A stretch of 64,000 nt of DNA, taken from Erigeron canadensis (taxonomy: Eukaryota > Streptophyta > Magnoliopsida > Asterales > Asteraceae). The stretch's first letter is position 1; the number at the start of each line of letters is the position of its first letter. The stretch lies in assembly GCF_010389155.1 (NCBI RefSeq), contig NC_057761.1, forward strand, positions 5,148,501 through 5,212,500, written 5' to 3'. Positions 49,420 to 61,489 of this stretch are shown here, piece after piece. The position numbers and the translations under genes are program-made. The notes under the pieces are model-generated. The model was not told where the DNA came from. It did no database searches and was given only the letters and a program-made list of their open reading frames with translations.

Positions 49420-51010
49420 TGATGAGCATCCATTCCGTGATTATTTCTCATATCTTTTGGTCGTGTTTTGATGCTTAAATGAGTTTAGAAATGTAAACTT
49501 TTGGTACTTAATTAAATGATATGTTATAATAGGTTCACAAGACGTGAAAGCAAAGGTAAACGCCTGAAGTCAACTTAATACGAAGCCACAGGACATTTGG
49601 ACGAAGATTAGCAAGGTAAACATGAAGAATTTGAGGCCAACATGAAGCAAATGACCATGTGCTAGTATTTTGGGCATAACTTCTTCATAAGGACTCCATT
49701 TCTGACAACTAAGCTATCCACGGAAAGGAGACAGAAAGATCTACAACTTTCGTGTTGAGTACAAAGACCAGCACCACTCACCTGAAGCTCTAGCGCCGCT
49801 GGAAGTGATCCTGAAGCTCACCAACGCCTTTGGGACTTCACCAACGGCGCCTCTGGGACTTCACCAGTGCTGTCAGGACTCCACGAGCGCCGCTGGTGAA
49901 GTCGGTTGAGATCTAGAACTTTCCAAAAACCTATAAATACCCCCCTAAACTCTAAGAGCCGCACCATAATTACTCTAGATGACTTGAGGGCCGTTTCTAG
50001 GGTATTTTCACCATATCTAAACCCTCATAACACCCCCATATCATCCGGAAGATCAAACATTAATCCTTAACAACATCATCATCATAATCATCACTCGAGA
50101 AGGAGGTGGTCTTGTTCGAGAGGTTCGGTTGAGATAAACAAAGCAGGCAGCAGCCGTGACTTTGGATCTTCGAAGTAAACATCAACATCAAATAGCCACA
50201 TACCTTTTAGTTTGATCTTTCTTCTTCATTATTCCATACTTTTATTATTATTGTTATTAGGGTTACTGTTGCAAGACTTATTTATTTACCGTACAATTAT
50301 TATTATGGATCTTTTTGTATTAATGATTGTTCGTGCTATTAGTTTTGCTATGAGTAGCTAGATAGTTATGCATTTGCTTGGATAATATGATCATGTCTAT
50401 GTAGTGATATTATTTGCTTATAGTTGTTTAACCGTTTTTTGTTTGACCTAGTTAAAGTAGGTTAGGGACTTAACATTAACAGGAATCCCGTTAAACTATA
50501 AAGGTTAGGTCATAAAAACAAACTTAGTTTATAATCTTAATTAGGGGACTTAACAAGAAGCTTACTTAAAGGGTTAGGTGACTTAACAGGAATCTTGACC
50601 ATTTAGACCGGGAGACTTAACAGGAAGCTTGGTCGTGACCAGTCGTTCAACAATAATTAGTAATATGGTAGATGATCTATGTGGCATGCGAATTGTTTCC
50701 AAGTAGATGTATCGTTTTTAATTATTATAGTTTTTCAATTTCAAATCAAATCATTTCGTGTTTCCTCGCTAGACTAAGCGGTTGGGATTTGTTTTTTCTA
50801 ATTTTAGTTATTTAAGTCGTGACAAACCTCCAACAATCTTAGAATTACACCTGACTACATTCTTAGACATTGTCCATGAGAACGATCTTGGTCTTACCTA
50901 TTTGCTATACTATAAATGATCGGGTCCAATGCCCGTTAGTAAGAAGTTAACCTTGTAATAAATAAATTTAAAACTTGTTAGTAATTTAAGTTAAAAAATC
51001 TCGCTCATCA
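49420..51010. repeat. Putative solo LTR, inverted relative to the one at 39684
   Basis: 1591 bp with perfect 8-bp inverted tips, TGATGAGC and GCTCATCA. Read on the minus strand, it shares the GGGCATTGGACCCG and GTAAGACCAAGATCGTTC signature and similar size with the solo LTR at 39684-41356, so the two belong to related families. No clean target duplication: gttgg on the left, gtaga on the right. It includes a GC-rich hairpin (49834-49903). Confidence 0.6.
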
Positions 51011-51208
51011 GTAGAGTTGTTCAGTTGCCTCCTCCCTAAGAAAAAAAATTGGGATGATACGAAAATACTTTATGTTTTAATGACAAGTTTTTTAAATAGG
51101 AGAAAACACCAATTTTTTTTTTTCTAATCTTATCATCTACTAATGGTTAGAAAGATTATTAAGTTATAACTTTAAGAGGATTTATTATTTGGGGGAAGGG
51201 AAAATATG

Positions 51209-51355
51209 ACGCTGTTAGGCATCCAAGTTGGGTGAAAAACCCCTCATATACCTTTTTTTAAACTATAAAAATCATGGGGGGCCAAACATTTATTCAAAAT
51301 ATTAAAATATTGGTATGTGAGGGGTTTTTACCCAAGTTGGATGCATAACAGCCTC
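51209..51355. mobile_element. MITE with terminal inverted repeats of about 40 bp
   Basis: GCTGTTAGGCATCCAAGTTG at 51211 and its near reverse complement ending GGATGCATAACAGC at 51352. The arms extend through CCCCTCATATA/TATGTGAGGGG. The centre is about 65 bp and AT-rich. Confidence 0.85.
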
Positions 51356-51758
51356 ATACTCACTTTTCTGTTATTATTTTCCAATCAAATATGTATACAT
51401 CATATACATGTAAATAGGGATGAGCATTTAGACCAAAACGTGTGACCCGACATTGAATAACATGATTAAAATGTATGTGAACTAAAAATGGGAACGTGGG
51501 CCACTGACTAATTAATTTATTGGAAAAAAAGTGAGATGGTTGACTTGATATCTAGAATGTCAATTTACACTAACTACACCTCCATGCAATTTGCTGTCTT
51601 GTGAGTTGTGACTCAAAATTAATTACTACATCTCCTCATCTATTACTTTAATTTGTAGAAACTTAACACCTGTTTCCATAATATATTCACTTTGCACCAT
51701 CTTTCTCCAACCCGGCCTTTGCTTAATCTTATAATTTGCCAGCTAATTTATTTCCGTT

Positions 51759-54017
51759 ATGGAGTACTTCTACTCGCCAGACTATAAACAAGTTTTAGCT
51801 CACTTATACTCTTGCCACAACATTACACGAGATACTTTTAATTTCTTCAAGAAGTTGATGAATGAAAGAGATCAGTTGATGAATGAAAGAAATCTAGAGA
51901 ACAGGTTTGGCGAACCTATGATTTGGATAGGGATATATATTGCAATTGCTTCTCTTTTGTGCATTTTACCAATGCTAGCTGATCTATTACATGGTTTTAA
52001 AAACAAAAAACTATGGTTTCCTTGTAGATATTTCACTCTGAATGCCGCTTCTCTCTCTGTGATATCTGTAGCAATGAAGCTACCCATGGATATAAATGAT
52101 CCGATGCCTGGTTTTGCGGACCAGGCTGCAAAGTTTGGAAGCATGGTATTTATGATCACCATGATGGCCAACTTATTGCCTTCTCTCGCATCCATGGACG
52201 GCAAGGAACTTCTCACAAACATCATAGCTTTAGGTGTTTTAGTAATCACCATGGTTGTGAATGTTTGCATTGAATTACAAACTGGTGTTCTAAATTCTTA
52301 TAGTTTCGTTATAGCAACCATTGATGTAGTTATGTTACTCTTGATGCTTATGATATATGCAAGTTCAGCTTTAACAATTCTAAAGGCTAAACAAATACTA
52401 GAGTCAAAATATCAAGCTAGTCATGAAAAAGCATTGAATGAGCTAGCTGTGCAACAAACAGGACCACTAATGATTGACAAGCTAAAGCAATATGTGAAAA
52501 TCCATGGGATCATGGCAGTATCTGGCAGCCCCCAATTAATGGTAGCATGCTCTGCTACAAACTCTGCTGCTGGGGTAATATGTGCTATAAGCACTGTTAT
52601 ACATCTTCCTACTATCATATTCAACAGTCAAGATATATGGGAATGTAAATCAGATTATAAGTGGTCCACTTCAGTAATCCTTGTAATGCAACATATAGGG
52701 GTACTTATGGCTACAATTGCCCCTATTTCTAGATGTTTTGCATCCTTAAACTTGAAGTTTTCCACAAAATGGATTCGCGGCCATATTAACGTCTTTAAAG
52801 TAGAGAGCTACTGTACACAAAAGCTATGTGATTGGAAACAGAGCACTATACCACTTTCATTAAAAAGCCGGAGATGCAAAATTGTCATTCACAATCTGAA
52901 AGTACTATTTCTTAGTTTTTGTATAGGATTTCAGTTGGCAATTGTGGTAGCATGCAAGATGGCATCATTTATCCCAATACTTTTTGTTATTTGTGTTTTG
53001 TACTTTTGGAAGCGGTTAAAGACCATGTTTAGTGCCTTAGGTTTTGTGTTGGAAAAAGAGCCTGAACATATGCAACAAAACAAAGATCTAAGCCAATATG
53101 TTTTGCAACTTCAAGATGATGTGGAGTTTGCTGATAGAACATTGAAAGTCATTTCAAAATCTGTGAACCACTTGATCCAAAAGGCTGAAAAACAACAACC
53201 TACCGATCTAATGAAGTTTCTAGAGGGATCTAGCGGTTTTGAAGGAGTTGGAATGTATGACATGCATCAAATTCCATGTTCAATTGCAGATGAATATTCA
53301 GATTGTTGGAGCTTAAGGGTGGTAACTCTGACAACCATTGCAATTTCTCTTCCTAATATCCAAAAAGACATAGTTGATAGTTTGTTGAGCAGTGTGAGTG
53401 AAGGTCTTGCGTATGTCACACTTGTTGAAGAAAGTCTCAATTCTAATGATAATTATTTAAACCTTCAAAAGGCGTCTAAAATGATGTGGCTAGAAGTTGA
53501 AGTGTACTACAAATGGTTAGGAAACAACCTGCAAAACTGTGCTACTCAAGGAAATTCGGTAGAACAAATCCTTCAATGGTTTGTTGATATAGCTAAAAAG
53601 CTGGTCGTTGAGGTGGAAAAAACAAATATTGATGTCATAAATGATAACTCCATCTGCAGGTCTATTTCTGCCAAATCAATGTATTGTATCACCCAAGCAA
53701 TCTTATGTTCCTACGACGACAACAAAGACATTGTCATTAATGAGGTAAACAAACAAGACTTATTTATGCAATTATCATCTATGATCTCTGACATATTAGC
53801 TGCTTGTCTCACCAACTTGCCTCAAGTCATAGCATTGAAATGCCACACAAATGCAATAGAGAAAAGGGAGGCGAGTGTTCATGCTGCAGCCCAACTTCTT
53901 GGACAGACTATGGAGATAATCAATAGCCTTCAAGATCGTGGACTTCCAAACATGAATCCAGCTGAGTTGCCCTTTATTAACAAGTGGCGTGATTATTTTA
54001 ACCATCCCATTCCTTAA
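51759..54017 (+). CDS. Uncharacterised plant multi-pass membrane protein, intronless
   Basis: A single uninterrupted frame of 752 residues from ATG 51759 to TAA 54015-54017. About eight hydrophobic segments lie in the N-terminal half (roughly residues 54-77, 92-110, 123-146, 150-178, 181-208, 255-285, 300-327, 378-420). A long, mainly soluble helical C-terminal region (about 330 residues) follows. The motif IDPMPGF-like (NDPMPGFADQAAKFGSM) before the third segment and NIIALGVLVITMVVNVCIEL recur in an uncharacterised plant-only protein family, often present as clustered copies. I recognise no catalytic motif, transporter signature or channel filter. No signal peptide; the first 50 residues are polar. 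Membrane location is well supported; the function is unknown. Length and uniform coding character suggest an intact gene. Confidence 0.88.
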   Translation: MEYFYSPDYKQVLAHLYSCHNITRDTFNFFKKLMNERDQLMNERNLENRFGEPMIWIGIYIAIASLLCILPMLADLLHGFKNKKLWFPCRYFTLNAASLSVISVAMKLPMDINDPMPGFADQAAKFGSMVFMITMMANLLPSLASMDGKELLTNIIALGVLVITMVVNVCIELQTGVLNSYSFVIATIDVVMLLLMLMIYASSALTILKAKQILESKYQASHEKALNELAVQQTGPLMIDKLKQYVKIHGIMAVSGSPQLMVACSATNSAAGVICAISTVIHLPTIIFNSQDIWECKSDYKWSTSVILVMQHIGVLMATIAPISRCFASLNLKFSTKWIRGHINVFKVESYCTQKLCDWKQSTIPLSLKSRRCKIVIHNLKVLFLSFCIGFQLAIVVACKMASFIPILFVICVLYFWKRLKTMFSALGFVLEKEPEHMQQNKDLSQYVLQLQDDVEFADRTLKVISKSVNHLIQKAEKQQPTDLMKFLEGSSGFEGVGMYDMHQIPCSIADEYSDCWSLRVVTLTTIAISLPNIQKDIVDSLLSSVSEGLAYVTLVEESLNSNDNYLNLQKASKMMWLEVEVYYKWLGNNLQNCATQGNSVEQILQWFVDIAKKLVVEVEKTNIDVINDNSICRSISAKSMYCITQAILCSYDDNKDIVINEVNKQDLFMQLSSMISDILAACLTNLPQVIALKCHTNAIEKREASVHAAAQLLGQTMEIINSLQDRGLPNMNPAELPFINKWRDYFNHPIP

Positions 54018-55194
54018 AAACCAATTATGTTGTTTGAGTTGTATCAAAGTAAGTTATATAATTAAGACATGCCAGTATTTCTTTTCATTTTGTTGAAGGA
54101 TACAGTCATTTGTTTTTCGTTTCCCTATGTTAATTTCCTTTTGCATCGTGATACGCAAACGGACTACCTCAACAATCCATATCAATCACCAGAGCTGCAA
54201 CTGAATGAGCAGCAAACATGGGTCACTTTATTCTAGCTAGAGAAATGATCATGTTCAAGTTTTGGGCCTTTCAAGGTTACTACATACAACTTCTATTAGT
54301 TATTTGTTTACTTATTTAATTACCACATGTTTATAATTTATGGACAATTATTTTCATTTCTAGCACTGTAGGACAAACGTGTAAAGACAGTTAGCCATTT
54401 TTCTATTTATGTAATATGCTCTTATGAATGAAAATGGCATATTTGAAGTTAAACTTTACTTTTATCCTCCGATTTGATTTAATTTCTGAAAATAAATAAA
54501 TCCATGTGAACCTATATTCTTTTGCTCTCTGAAACCAAGAGCAATCTAAATAGATCAGACCCAGCCGTGAGAGTGTGAAACCAGCACTAAAATCACCAGC
54601 TATCGTCATAGGCTCATAGCAGAACATGAAGTGAAGCAGAGTGAAAATGACTAGTTTAAGCAATACAAAGCTAGCAGCAACAGGAAACGAGCCACATAAA
54701 CAAAGAGTGAGCTGCATTGCAGGTTTTGACTCTTTTGTTGTATGTGAGGTCGAATGCTCTTGCACTCATTGATAAAGCACTATAACCGATGCACTCAAGC
54801 TTGATGCTGTCATCAAAATGGCAATTTGTGTTTTTTTTGGAGAAATAGAAACCGTATTTGTTCCTGATAATGCTGATACTAATTGGATTAGGCTTCTAAG
54901 GATATCATGGGGACAATATTTGTGATACTGTTAATCTGTTAGGTGGATTGTTCTTGCGCACCTATTAGAATCTGGTCCTAACTTTGTAATTCTGCCAATA
55001 AGTTTAGATTGACGGAGAAACCCTGTCCTTTTGGTCCCTGCGACCAAACAGAACACATGTCTTTGGGTGCCACCTTATGGAGTTGGGAAAATATTCGAAC
55101 CAGCGACTTATTTCCAGCATACTTCATAGTGTGTTTGACAGACATCTCATGTTCAAAAAAATATATTAACCATTGGTTTCTCTAAGAAGAAAAA
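54018..55194. other. 3' flank of the membrane protein gene, no gene
   Basis: No supported coding signal. The minus-strand frame at 54403-54765 lacks a domain and appears to be chance. Confidence 0.5.
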
Positions 55195-55400
55195 AGGTAA
55201 ATGCCTAAGAACCCCTTAGTCTCGTAGAGAAACCTCAAGCTAGCGACCCTGCAACGCCGTCTGGCGGTGAGACCCCAGAAACCTTGCCTGGTTGAATATG
55301 CTTTTGCAAGTATTCGAACCTGGCGTGGTGTTCCCACCAAGTCGCTTTTTAGGGGGGAGGTGGCCACTGGGTTGTAACCGGCGAGCGAGAGCGGATTGGG
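55195..55400 (-). mobile_element. SINE-like element (Au-SINE type resemblance)
   Basis: On the minus strand CAGTGGCCACCTCCC and, about 40 bp on, GCCAGGTTCGAATACTTGC give A-box and B-box-like polymerase III promoter elements. GC-rich against an AT-rich background, as expected for a tRNA-derived insert. Ends not defined. Confidence 0.45.
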
Positions 55401-55586
55401 GCTTTGGTTTCTCTAAGAATTATATAGATTAAAAGGATTTTTTTTATTTTTTTGACAAAAAGTGTGAGTTAGTAGATGTTGATTTATGAGAGGAGATTTT
55501 AGAGAAGTTGAAGATGTGTACACTTTCCGTTATAAAATGTTATATACAAAATATGAATCCAACAATCATAAGTTAGATTCAAACCA

Positions 55587-57506
55587 TCACATTTCATTAA
55601 GATCCTTTTCTCTTATAAATATCCCATGTAAACCATAAGGCACTCGTTGTGGCAGCTTGACCGCAGCCACAACATCCAGCGTAGTTGATTGCGCATCCAT
55701 CACTAAGAACCTTGACTCACCCGAGCTCTCATTATGCACATAGCATACCACATACCCATCATCCTCTTCTGCGTTTGGATCTTCCGGGTCTCTTGGAACA
55801 AAAAAAGGTTCACCTCCATAGCACTTGTCTTCATACATCCGACTAGCCACTGTACACTCGTTCTGACCCTCGGTACCTTTTGATGCTCGGATATCTAGTT
55901 TTGCCACCCCTGATACCCTCATCATCCTTGATTTTATTGGTGTTTCCTCAGAAATTGCTGCATAAATATACCTGCATATATTTGCAATTTATTCGTATAT
56001 TATGACTGCATTTTTTATAATTTTATACAGAAATAGAAGGCAAGCGAGCAACAAGGTGCGCTGGTTCCTCAAGTAAAAAGCTTTTACTAACCTGTTCTGT
56101 TTTCCAATATAAGTTGGGTTAATAACCGGAAACTCCAAATTTTTCGACGACATAACATGCCTGGTGACAACCCCGGTTCCTAAGTGAATCCGAATCTGCT
56201 CCATCGATCCATGGATCAGATCGACTTGTTCAAAAAAGTGTTCTACATACACTATATTCGGGGCCATCATAACAACGACCTCGCCACCATCTTCATCTGT
56301 TTCATCCCACGCATTGACAGCGTGGAATATATTGAACCCGGGTACCTCAAACCACTTCATATTAGATTCATCTTTTGCATACCTTGGAAGAACACCAATC
56401 CTTGGAACCTTATTGGTGTCAACACCGACTAGTCGTTCACCACGAATTAAATTCATAAAATTTGTCCCAATTTGACTCTCACATATAATTGCATACTTTT
56501 GTGTTATAGCCAAGTCATGAGTTAAAGAAGGCTGTTGCATGGAAAAGATAGGGACATCAGGTTGCTTATTTCCATTTGCATCAAAACGAAAGTAAGTTAA
56601 AAACGGACGTGAAGCCCAGTAACGAAACGCAAACGCCTCTTTAGTCTCTGGATCGATCTTCGGATGAGCCGTCATGTTCATTGAAAGATTTCCATCAAAA
56701 TCATGGTGACCTAAGGTTATAACATCCCCATTTTCATCGATTTTGATCTCATATGGAATATCAGATTCACATAACGCGTAAACTTTGCCTCCTAAAAAGG
56801 CTAAACTCGTGTTTGCTACGCCAATGCCTTCAAAAATATCATAATGCCCAAAAACAACGTGTGCACCAAACAACGTCGCACGAGCAATAAACGCGACTAG
56901 GCCACGCATACCTCCAACAACATTCGGAACCACATACGACTTAACTCGATGCTCAAAAACATACTTGTTTGTCTTAACAAACCGGCTACAAAATTTGGCC
57001 CGGCCTTTAGAAATTCTAATACAATGCAACATTCCATCTCCATCAAAATAATGGTGTGGCCCGTTTGGGATGAATTGCGGATTTGGTCCATTTCGTATGT
57101 ACACACCATCAAGACATGATGGAATGGAGCCTAGTATTACGTCACACTCGGTCGGGCTGAGCTCATCAACCGGTGCGAAATTGCCAGATAATATGTAGTT
57201 CGGGTCGACGGACAAGTGCAGAGGAGGATCTAGGAACTCAACAATTGCTCTATCCAATGTGTCCAATATTTTTTTGAGTAATGAGGGTTCTGATGATGGT
57301 TTTAGCGAGTTAAAAAAATCACGTTTTTCATCTTGTTTTTGCCTTTTTGGGGATATTTTTGTTCCGAGTGCGTCTTCATTTATTTTAGAAACCGAAGAAA
57401 CAACAGAACATGGTCCGGAATTTACCTTTTTGTTCCGGTAACGGAAATTGGTGGCATATATATGAGACAACAAAGGCCTATGTGTCGAACAAGACAAGGT
57501 TTTCAT
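55587..57506 (-). CDS. CCD4: Carotenoid cleavage dioxygenase 4-type enzyme, copy B
   Basis: Two exons, 57506-56092 and 55971-55587, join in phase to 599 residues; the donor is AACAG/GTTAGT and the acceptor TATGCAG. The frame that continues past the donor into intron sequence is not coding. Iron-ligand histidines: H281 (MTAHPKID), H330 (SLTHDLAI), H395 (NIFHAVNAW) and H587 (YGLHGIF). The first 40 residues are rich in Ser, Thr and basic residues, as in a plastid transit peptide. The intron position and phase and the second-exon length (385 bp) are identical to copy A, so the two arose by duplication. CCD4 enzymes degrade carotenoids to apocarotenoids and control petal and seed carotenoid content. 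Substrate and tissue of this copy cannot be read from the sequence. Confidence 0.91.
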
Positions 57507-57666
57507 TTTATGTGATTATTTTTCTTCTCCTAGGTGTGTATCTAAAGATTAATGTCAAAGGTTTGTTATCGTGTTTCATGTTATGGTATGTACGTGGTGT
57601 ACATATGAAGAAAGGAAGTAAGTAGCGTATGGCTTTAAGGAAGATATAATTTGTTCCTTTCCAAAG

Positions 57667-57678
57667 TGACAATATATA
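57667..57678 (-). promoter_or_regulatory. Possible TATA box of CCD4 copy B
   Basis: GATATATATTGT on the minus strand lies about 165 bp upstream of the ATG. A GTACGTGG/CCACGTAC core at about 57590-57597 is a G-box-like site between it and the ATG. Weak prediction. Confidence 0.35.
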
Positions 57679-58164
57679 TCTTCGGTTGGAGTCACGTATA
57701 CACAAGTGCAACATATAGCTGAAAAACTCTATAACTTGTCAATTGTGCCGACTGAGGGTCGATGAGTGCAACATGTCTCTTTCATCTATCTAATTAGTGT
57801 TTAGATCCCTTCAAGTTCTTGAAGTTAAAAGTTGAATAATGATCCAGATTTAAAAATGATTATTGAATCTTAACCATTGATTTTAATCTAATGGTTACTC
57901 CTTCTGACTTTAATCCTCAAGATACTTCTAATTTAAGAAAATCTTCACTCATTTAATAATTAGTGAGGTTTGGGCCCCGCTCATGTTGATACGGTTTAGT
58001 TATGCTAGTTTATTTGCGTTGAACCTACTTAATATATCCAAATGAAAAAACGGTGTGAAAAAAAATCAAGAAATAACTTGAAGAAAACAAAAAATGTTTG
58101 TGCGAAAAACTAAGAAAACCTGCATCAAAAATTTTGCAATATTTAATATCTACATTTTTTTTAA

Positions 58165-58375
58165 AGGTGTATTTCGACTCAGACGTGGCTGAAGGCAATT
58201 TTAACCAACTATCGTTGGACCTCGCGAGATGCTGAGCATAAGCTGCAGTCTCTCAGCCCCCCTCCTTGTGGAAAATTCCTAGATGGAAAACTCAAGGATT
58301 GTGTCAACCGATGCTCGAACCCACAACCTTAGGAGAAAACCCACCGGGGCCCCACATAGTGGAAAGTGTAAACAC
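58165..58375 (-). mobile_element. SINE-like or other tRNA-like insert
   Basis: GC-rich patch; on the minus strand GTTGTGGGTTCGAGCATCGG contains a B-box-like GGTTCGAGCAT. Upstream GGGGCCCCGGTGGG may be the head. It lies at the 3' truncation point of the copia remnant, so it may be the cause of truncation. Confidence 0.33.
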
Positions 58376-58497
58376 CCCTGGCTTTTAGTTTACACAATAA
58401 ACCAACAATCAAAAACAAAGGAAAAACAAAAATGTTGAGTAAAAGTTTTTAATATATTAGTTGACAACACAAAAGTAAAAAGAAACTATGAAAAAAC

Positions 58498-60995
58498 CTA
58501 AAGAACACAGTTTGCTTCCAAAGGTGACTTCATAGGTTTGCAACCTAATAATCCAAACTCATTTAAGAGTTCCAAACAATACTTTCTTTGAGAAAGACAA
58601 ATTCTATTCTCAGTTTTAAGAATTTCTATTCCTAAAAAATATTTCATTTCTCCTAAATCTTTGATTAAAAATTTTTCTTTCAAAGCTGTTTTGAATTTCT
58701 CAATTTCTATTTCACTATTACCAGTAACAACTATATCATCTACATATACAAGTAAAGCAAGAAACACACCTTTTTCATTTTTGGTAAACAAGGAATAATC
58801 ACTTTTGCTTTTAATAAATTCCATATCAACAAGAGATAAAGTCAATTTTTCATTCCATTGTCTAGGTGCTTGTTTAAGACCATACAATGATTTTACCAAC
58901 TTACATACTTTACCATCTTGTTTACCAAAATAGCCATCAGGCAAGTCCATATAAACATCTTCATTTAAATTGCCATATAAGAAAACATTATTTATATCTA
59001 TCTGAAACAATTTCCATTTATTCTGTACAGCAAGATTTAACAAACATCTAACTGTAACCATTTTAACAACAGGAGCAAAAGTCTCTTCAAAATCCAAGCC
59101 AGTTCTTTGATTATAGCCTTTAGCAACTAATCTTGCTTTATACCTTTCTATTTCACCTGAAGCTTTATATTTAATCTTATATATCCATTTACAACATATA
59201 GGTTTTCTTCCTAAAGGTAAATCTGTGATTTCCCAAGTATGATTGCTTGAATACAATTAATATCTTTACATGCTTCTTTATAACTTTTAGGTTCAACACT
59301 TTTATTTAAACTTGACACAAAACAGATATTCTCTTTTGAAAGATGAGTATAATTCACAACTCTTTCTAAACCATACTTAACTTTTCCTTCAACTACATAA
59401 TCACCATATTTAATTGGCATACCAACATTTCTATTAGACCTTCTTAGATTAGCTTGGTCAGCAGGAAAGTCATTAGGATTAATATGATTTTCATCAAACA
59501 AATTACCCTCAGGAATATCATTCTGATCACCATTTAGGTTTGCATCAGTACCTCCACCACTAGTTGCTCCTATGGAACTACCAAGTGGGGTTGCTTTGTG
59601 TTCACCATTATCAGAATAAACTCTTCCTTCATCATAGGGAGTTTCAGAAATTATGGTTGTATTTTCAGAAGAAAATAAATCAAAAAAATTTGCATGATCA
59701 AGATTATTGGTTTCATAAAACTGTTTATCCTTTTGTTTTAAAGGAAAAATTTCTTCATAAAACTTAACATCTCTTGAGAAAAAATATATTTATTATTCAA
59801 ATTATACAACTTATAAGCCTTTTTAAAACTGAAATAACCTAATAAAACACACTTTTCAGATCTCTGAGCAAATTTATCATGCAAATTAACATTTGTAGCA
59901 AAACATAAACAACCAAAATTCCTTAAATGGAAGAGTTTGGGTTTAAACCCATAAACCAACTCAAAAGGTGACTTTCCTGCTAAGACCCTAGATGGTAACC
60001 TGTTAATTAGATATACAGCAGTTAAAACACATTCAGACCAAAGATTAAGAGAAATTCCCCACTAAAACATAAGATCTAGCAACATTTAAGAGATGTCTAT
60101 GTTTCCTTTCTACAATTCCATTTTGTTGAGGAGTATAAACACAAGTAGTTCAATGAGTAATACCATTTTTATTTACAAATTCATACATTCTATGATTAAT
60201 AAACTCTGTGCCATTGTCACTTCTGAAGCATTTAATATTCTTATCAAACTGATTTTTAATTAGACTAACAAAATTCACAATATTTTCATAAACTTCATCT
60301 TTGCTTTTAAGAAGAAACACCCAAACAGCCCTTGAAAAATCATCAACAATAGTTAGGAAATACTTATAACCATCTCTACTTGTTACTCTATATGGTCCCC
60401 AAAGATCTAAATGAACAAGTTCTCCTAAACTCTTAGTTTTATGATCACTTAATGGAAATGGTTCCCTAGTTTGTTTAGCTTTATGACACACTTCACAAGG
60501 ACCATGTTCAGAATCATATTTTAATTTTAATTCATCTTTTAAGACATATAATACTTGATCTGCAGGATGACCTAATCTACTATGCCACAAACTTTGAGAT
60601 ATACAACACACAAAACTATTGCAAGACATAAAAGAATTACCTACATGCATATTGTCAAACACATATAAGCCTCCATTACAACTACCAGTCCACAGAGTCT
60701 TTTTTGAAATCAAATCCTGAATATAGCACTTAGATTCAGAGAAACCAATGTACAACTTACTACTCTAGCAAGTTTGTGAACAGATAAGAGACTAACACAG
60801 TATCCAGGTATAACCAGCACATCAAATAGAACTATATTAGAAGAAAGTCTTAAATTTCCAATTTTAGTAATTTTAGCTTTTGTTCCATTTGGATGAGAAA
60901 CTGTTAAGTTTAGATCTGAAATATCAACAAGATTAAACATGTTCTTTTGTGAACCTGTCATATGCTGGTTTGCCCCTGAATCTGTTAGAACTAAA
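58498..60995 (-). pseudogene. Ty1/copia pol remnant, truncated at both ends
   Basis: Read on the minus strand: protease DSGANQHM (about 60985), pre-integrase LWHSRLGHPADQ, integrase (HLDLWGPY, SDNGTEF, then [13 protein letters not shown] after a TGA near 60150), a Ser/Pro-poor linker, and reverse transcriptase with ARLVAKGYNQ, LYGLKQAPRQW and YVDD (about 58735), ending LCGCKPMKSPLE-like with a stop at 58498. RNase H, gag and both LTRs are missing. Multiple frameshifts (near 60720, 60150, 59740, 59250). A different copia lineage from the element at 1166, closer to Tork types by motif wording. Confidence 0.88.
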
Positions 60996-61001
60996 AAATG
61001 G

Positions 61002-61237
61002 TGTTAAAATATAAATATTTTAGAGGTGAAAAGGGCATTAGTGAAACTTAGATATATGATATAAATAGCCCCCTTCCACACATTAATTGTAAGCCTTTCA
61101 CCATTTTCTTAATTAATCATATACATTCCACTCCAATTCTCTCTCAATCTTCATCCCTAACCTCCATACATACACAAACACCTTTTCACACACTAACACC
61201 ATATTTGCACAAATCGAGCTCAAATTTCTATTTTACA
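61002..61237 (+). repeat. 5' LTR, 236 bp
   Basis: TGTTAAAATATAAATATTTT to TTTCTATTTTACA, with a TATA-type box GATATAAATAG at about 61050-61060, and TG..CA ends. The primer site follows 2 bp later. Confidence 0.65.
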
Positions 61238-61239
61238 TT

Positions 61240-61311
61240 TGGTATCAGAGCAAAACATCATTCTGATATCGATCCATTACTGAATTCAATTTTACATTTG
61301 GTATCAGAGCA
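61240..61311 (+). other. Duplicated primer-binding site
   Basis: TTTACATTTGGTATCAGAGC occurs at 61232-61251 and again about 60 bp downstream at 61291-61310; a third, shorter copy (TTTACATTTGG) is at about 61384. Each full copy contains the 12-base methionyl-tRNA primer site TGGTATCAGAGC. Confidence 0.85.
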
Positions 61312-61489
61312 TAACAACTATACGTTGGTAGATCCATAGCTCGATTGTGTGCATTTCTCATCAAATTTTCGATCCATAACAACTTTACATTTGGAACCAT
61401 ACACTCTGGCTAACTAATCCAAACGGATTGGTTTGGTCAATTCAAACACTTAGAAAGTGTTTGATTCTTGAAAAGTTTTAAGACAGAAC

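Noticed and set aside
49420..51010. Calling this a proven solo LTR
   Set aside because: The 8-bp tips are perfect but the flanks gttgg and gtaga do not match, so recombination between two elements or a wrong border is possible; kept at moderate confidence.
55989..56092. C-terminal extension of CCD4 copy B beyond the donor site
   Set aside because: The frame runs into the intron; the exon 2 frame with the conserved fourth histidine requires splicing at 56092/55971.
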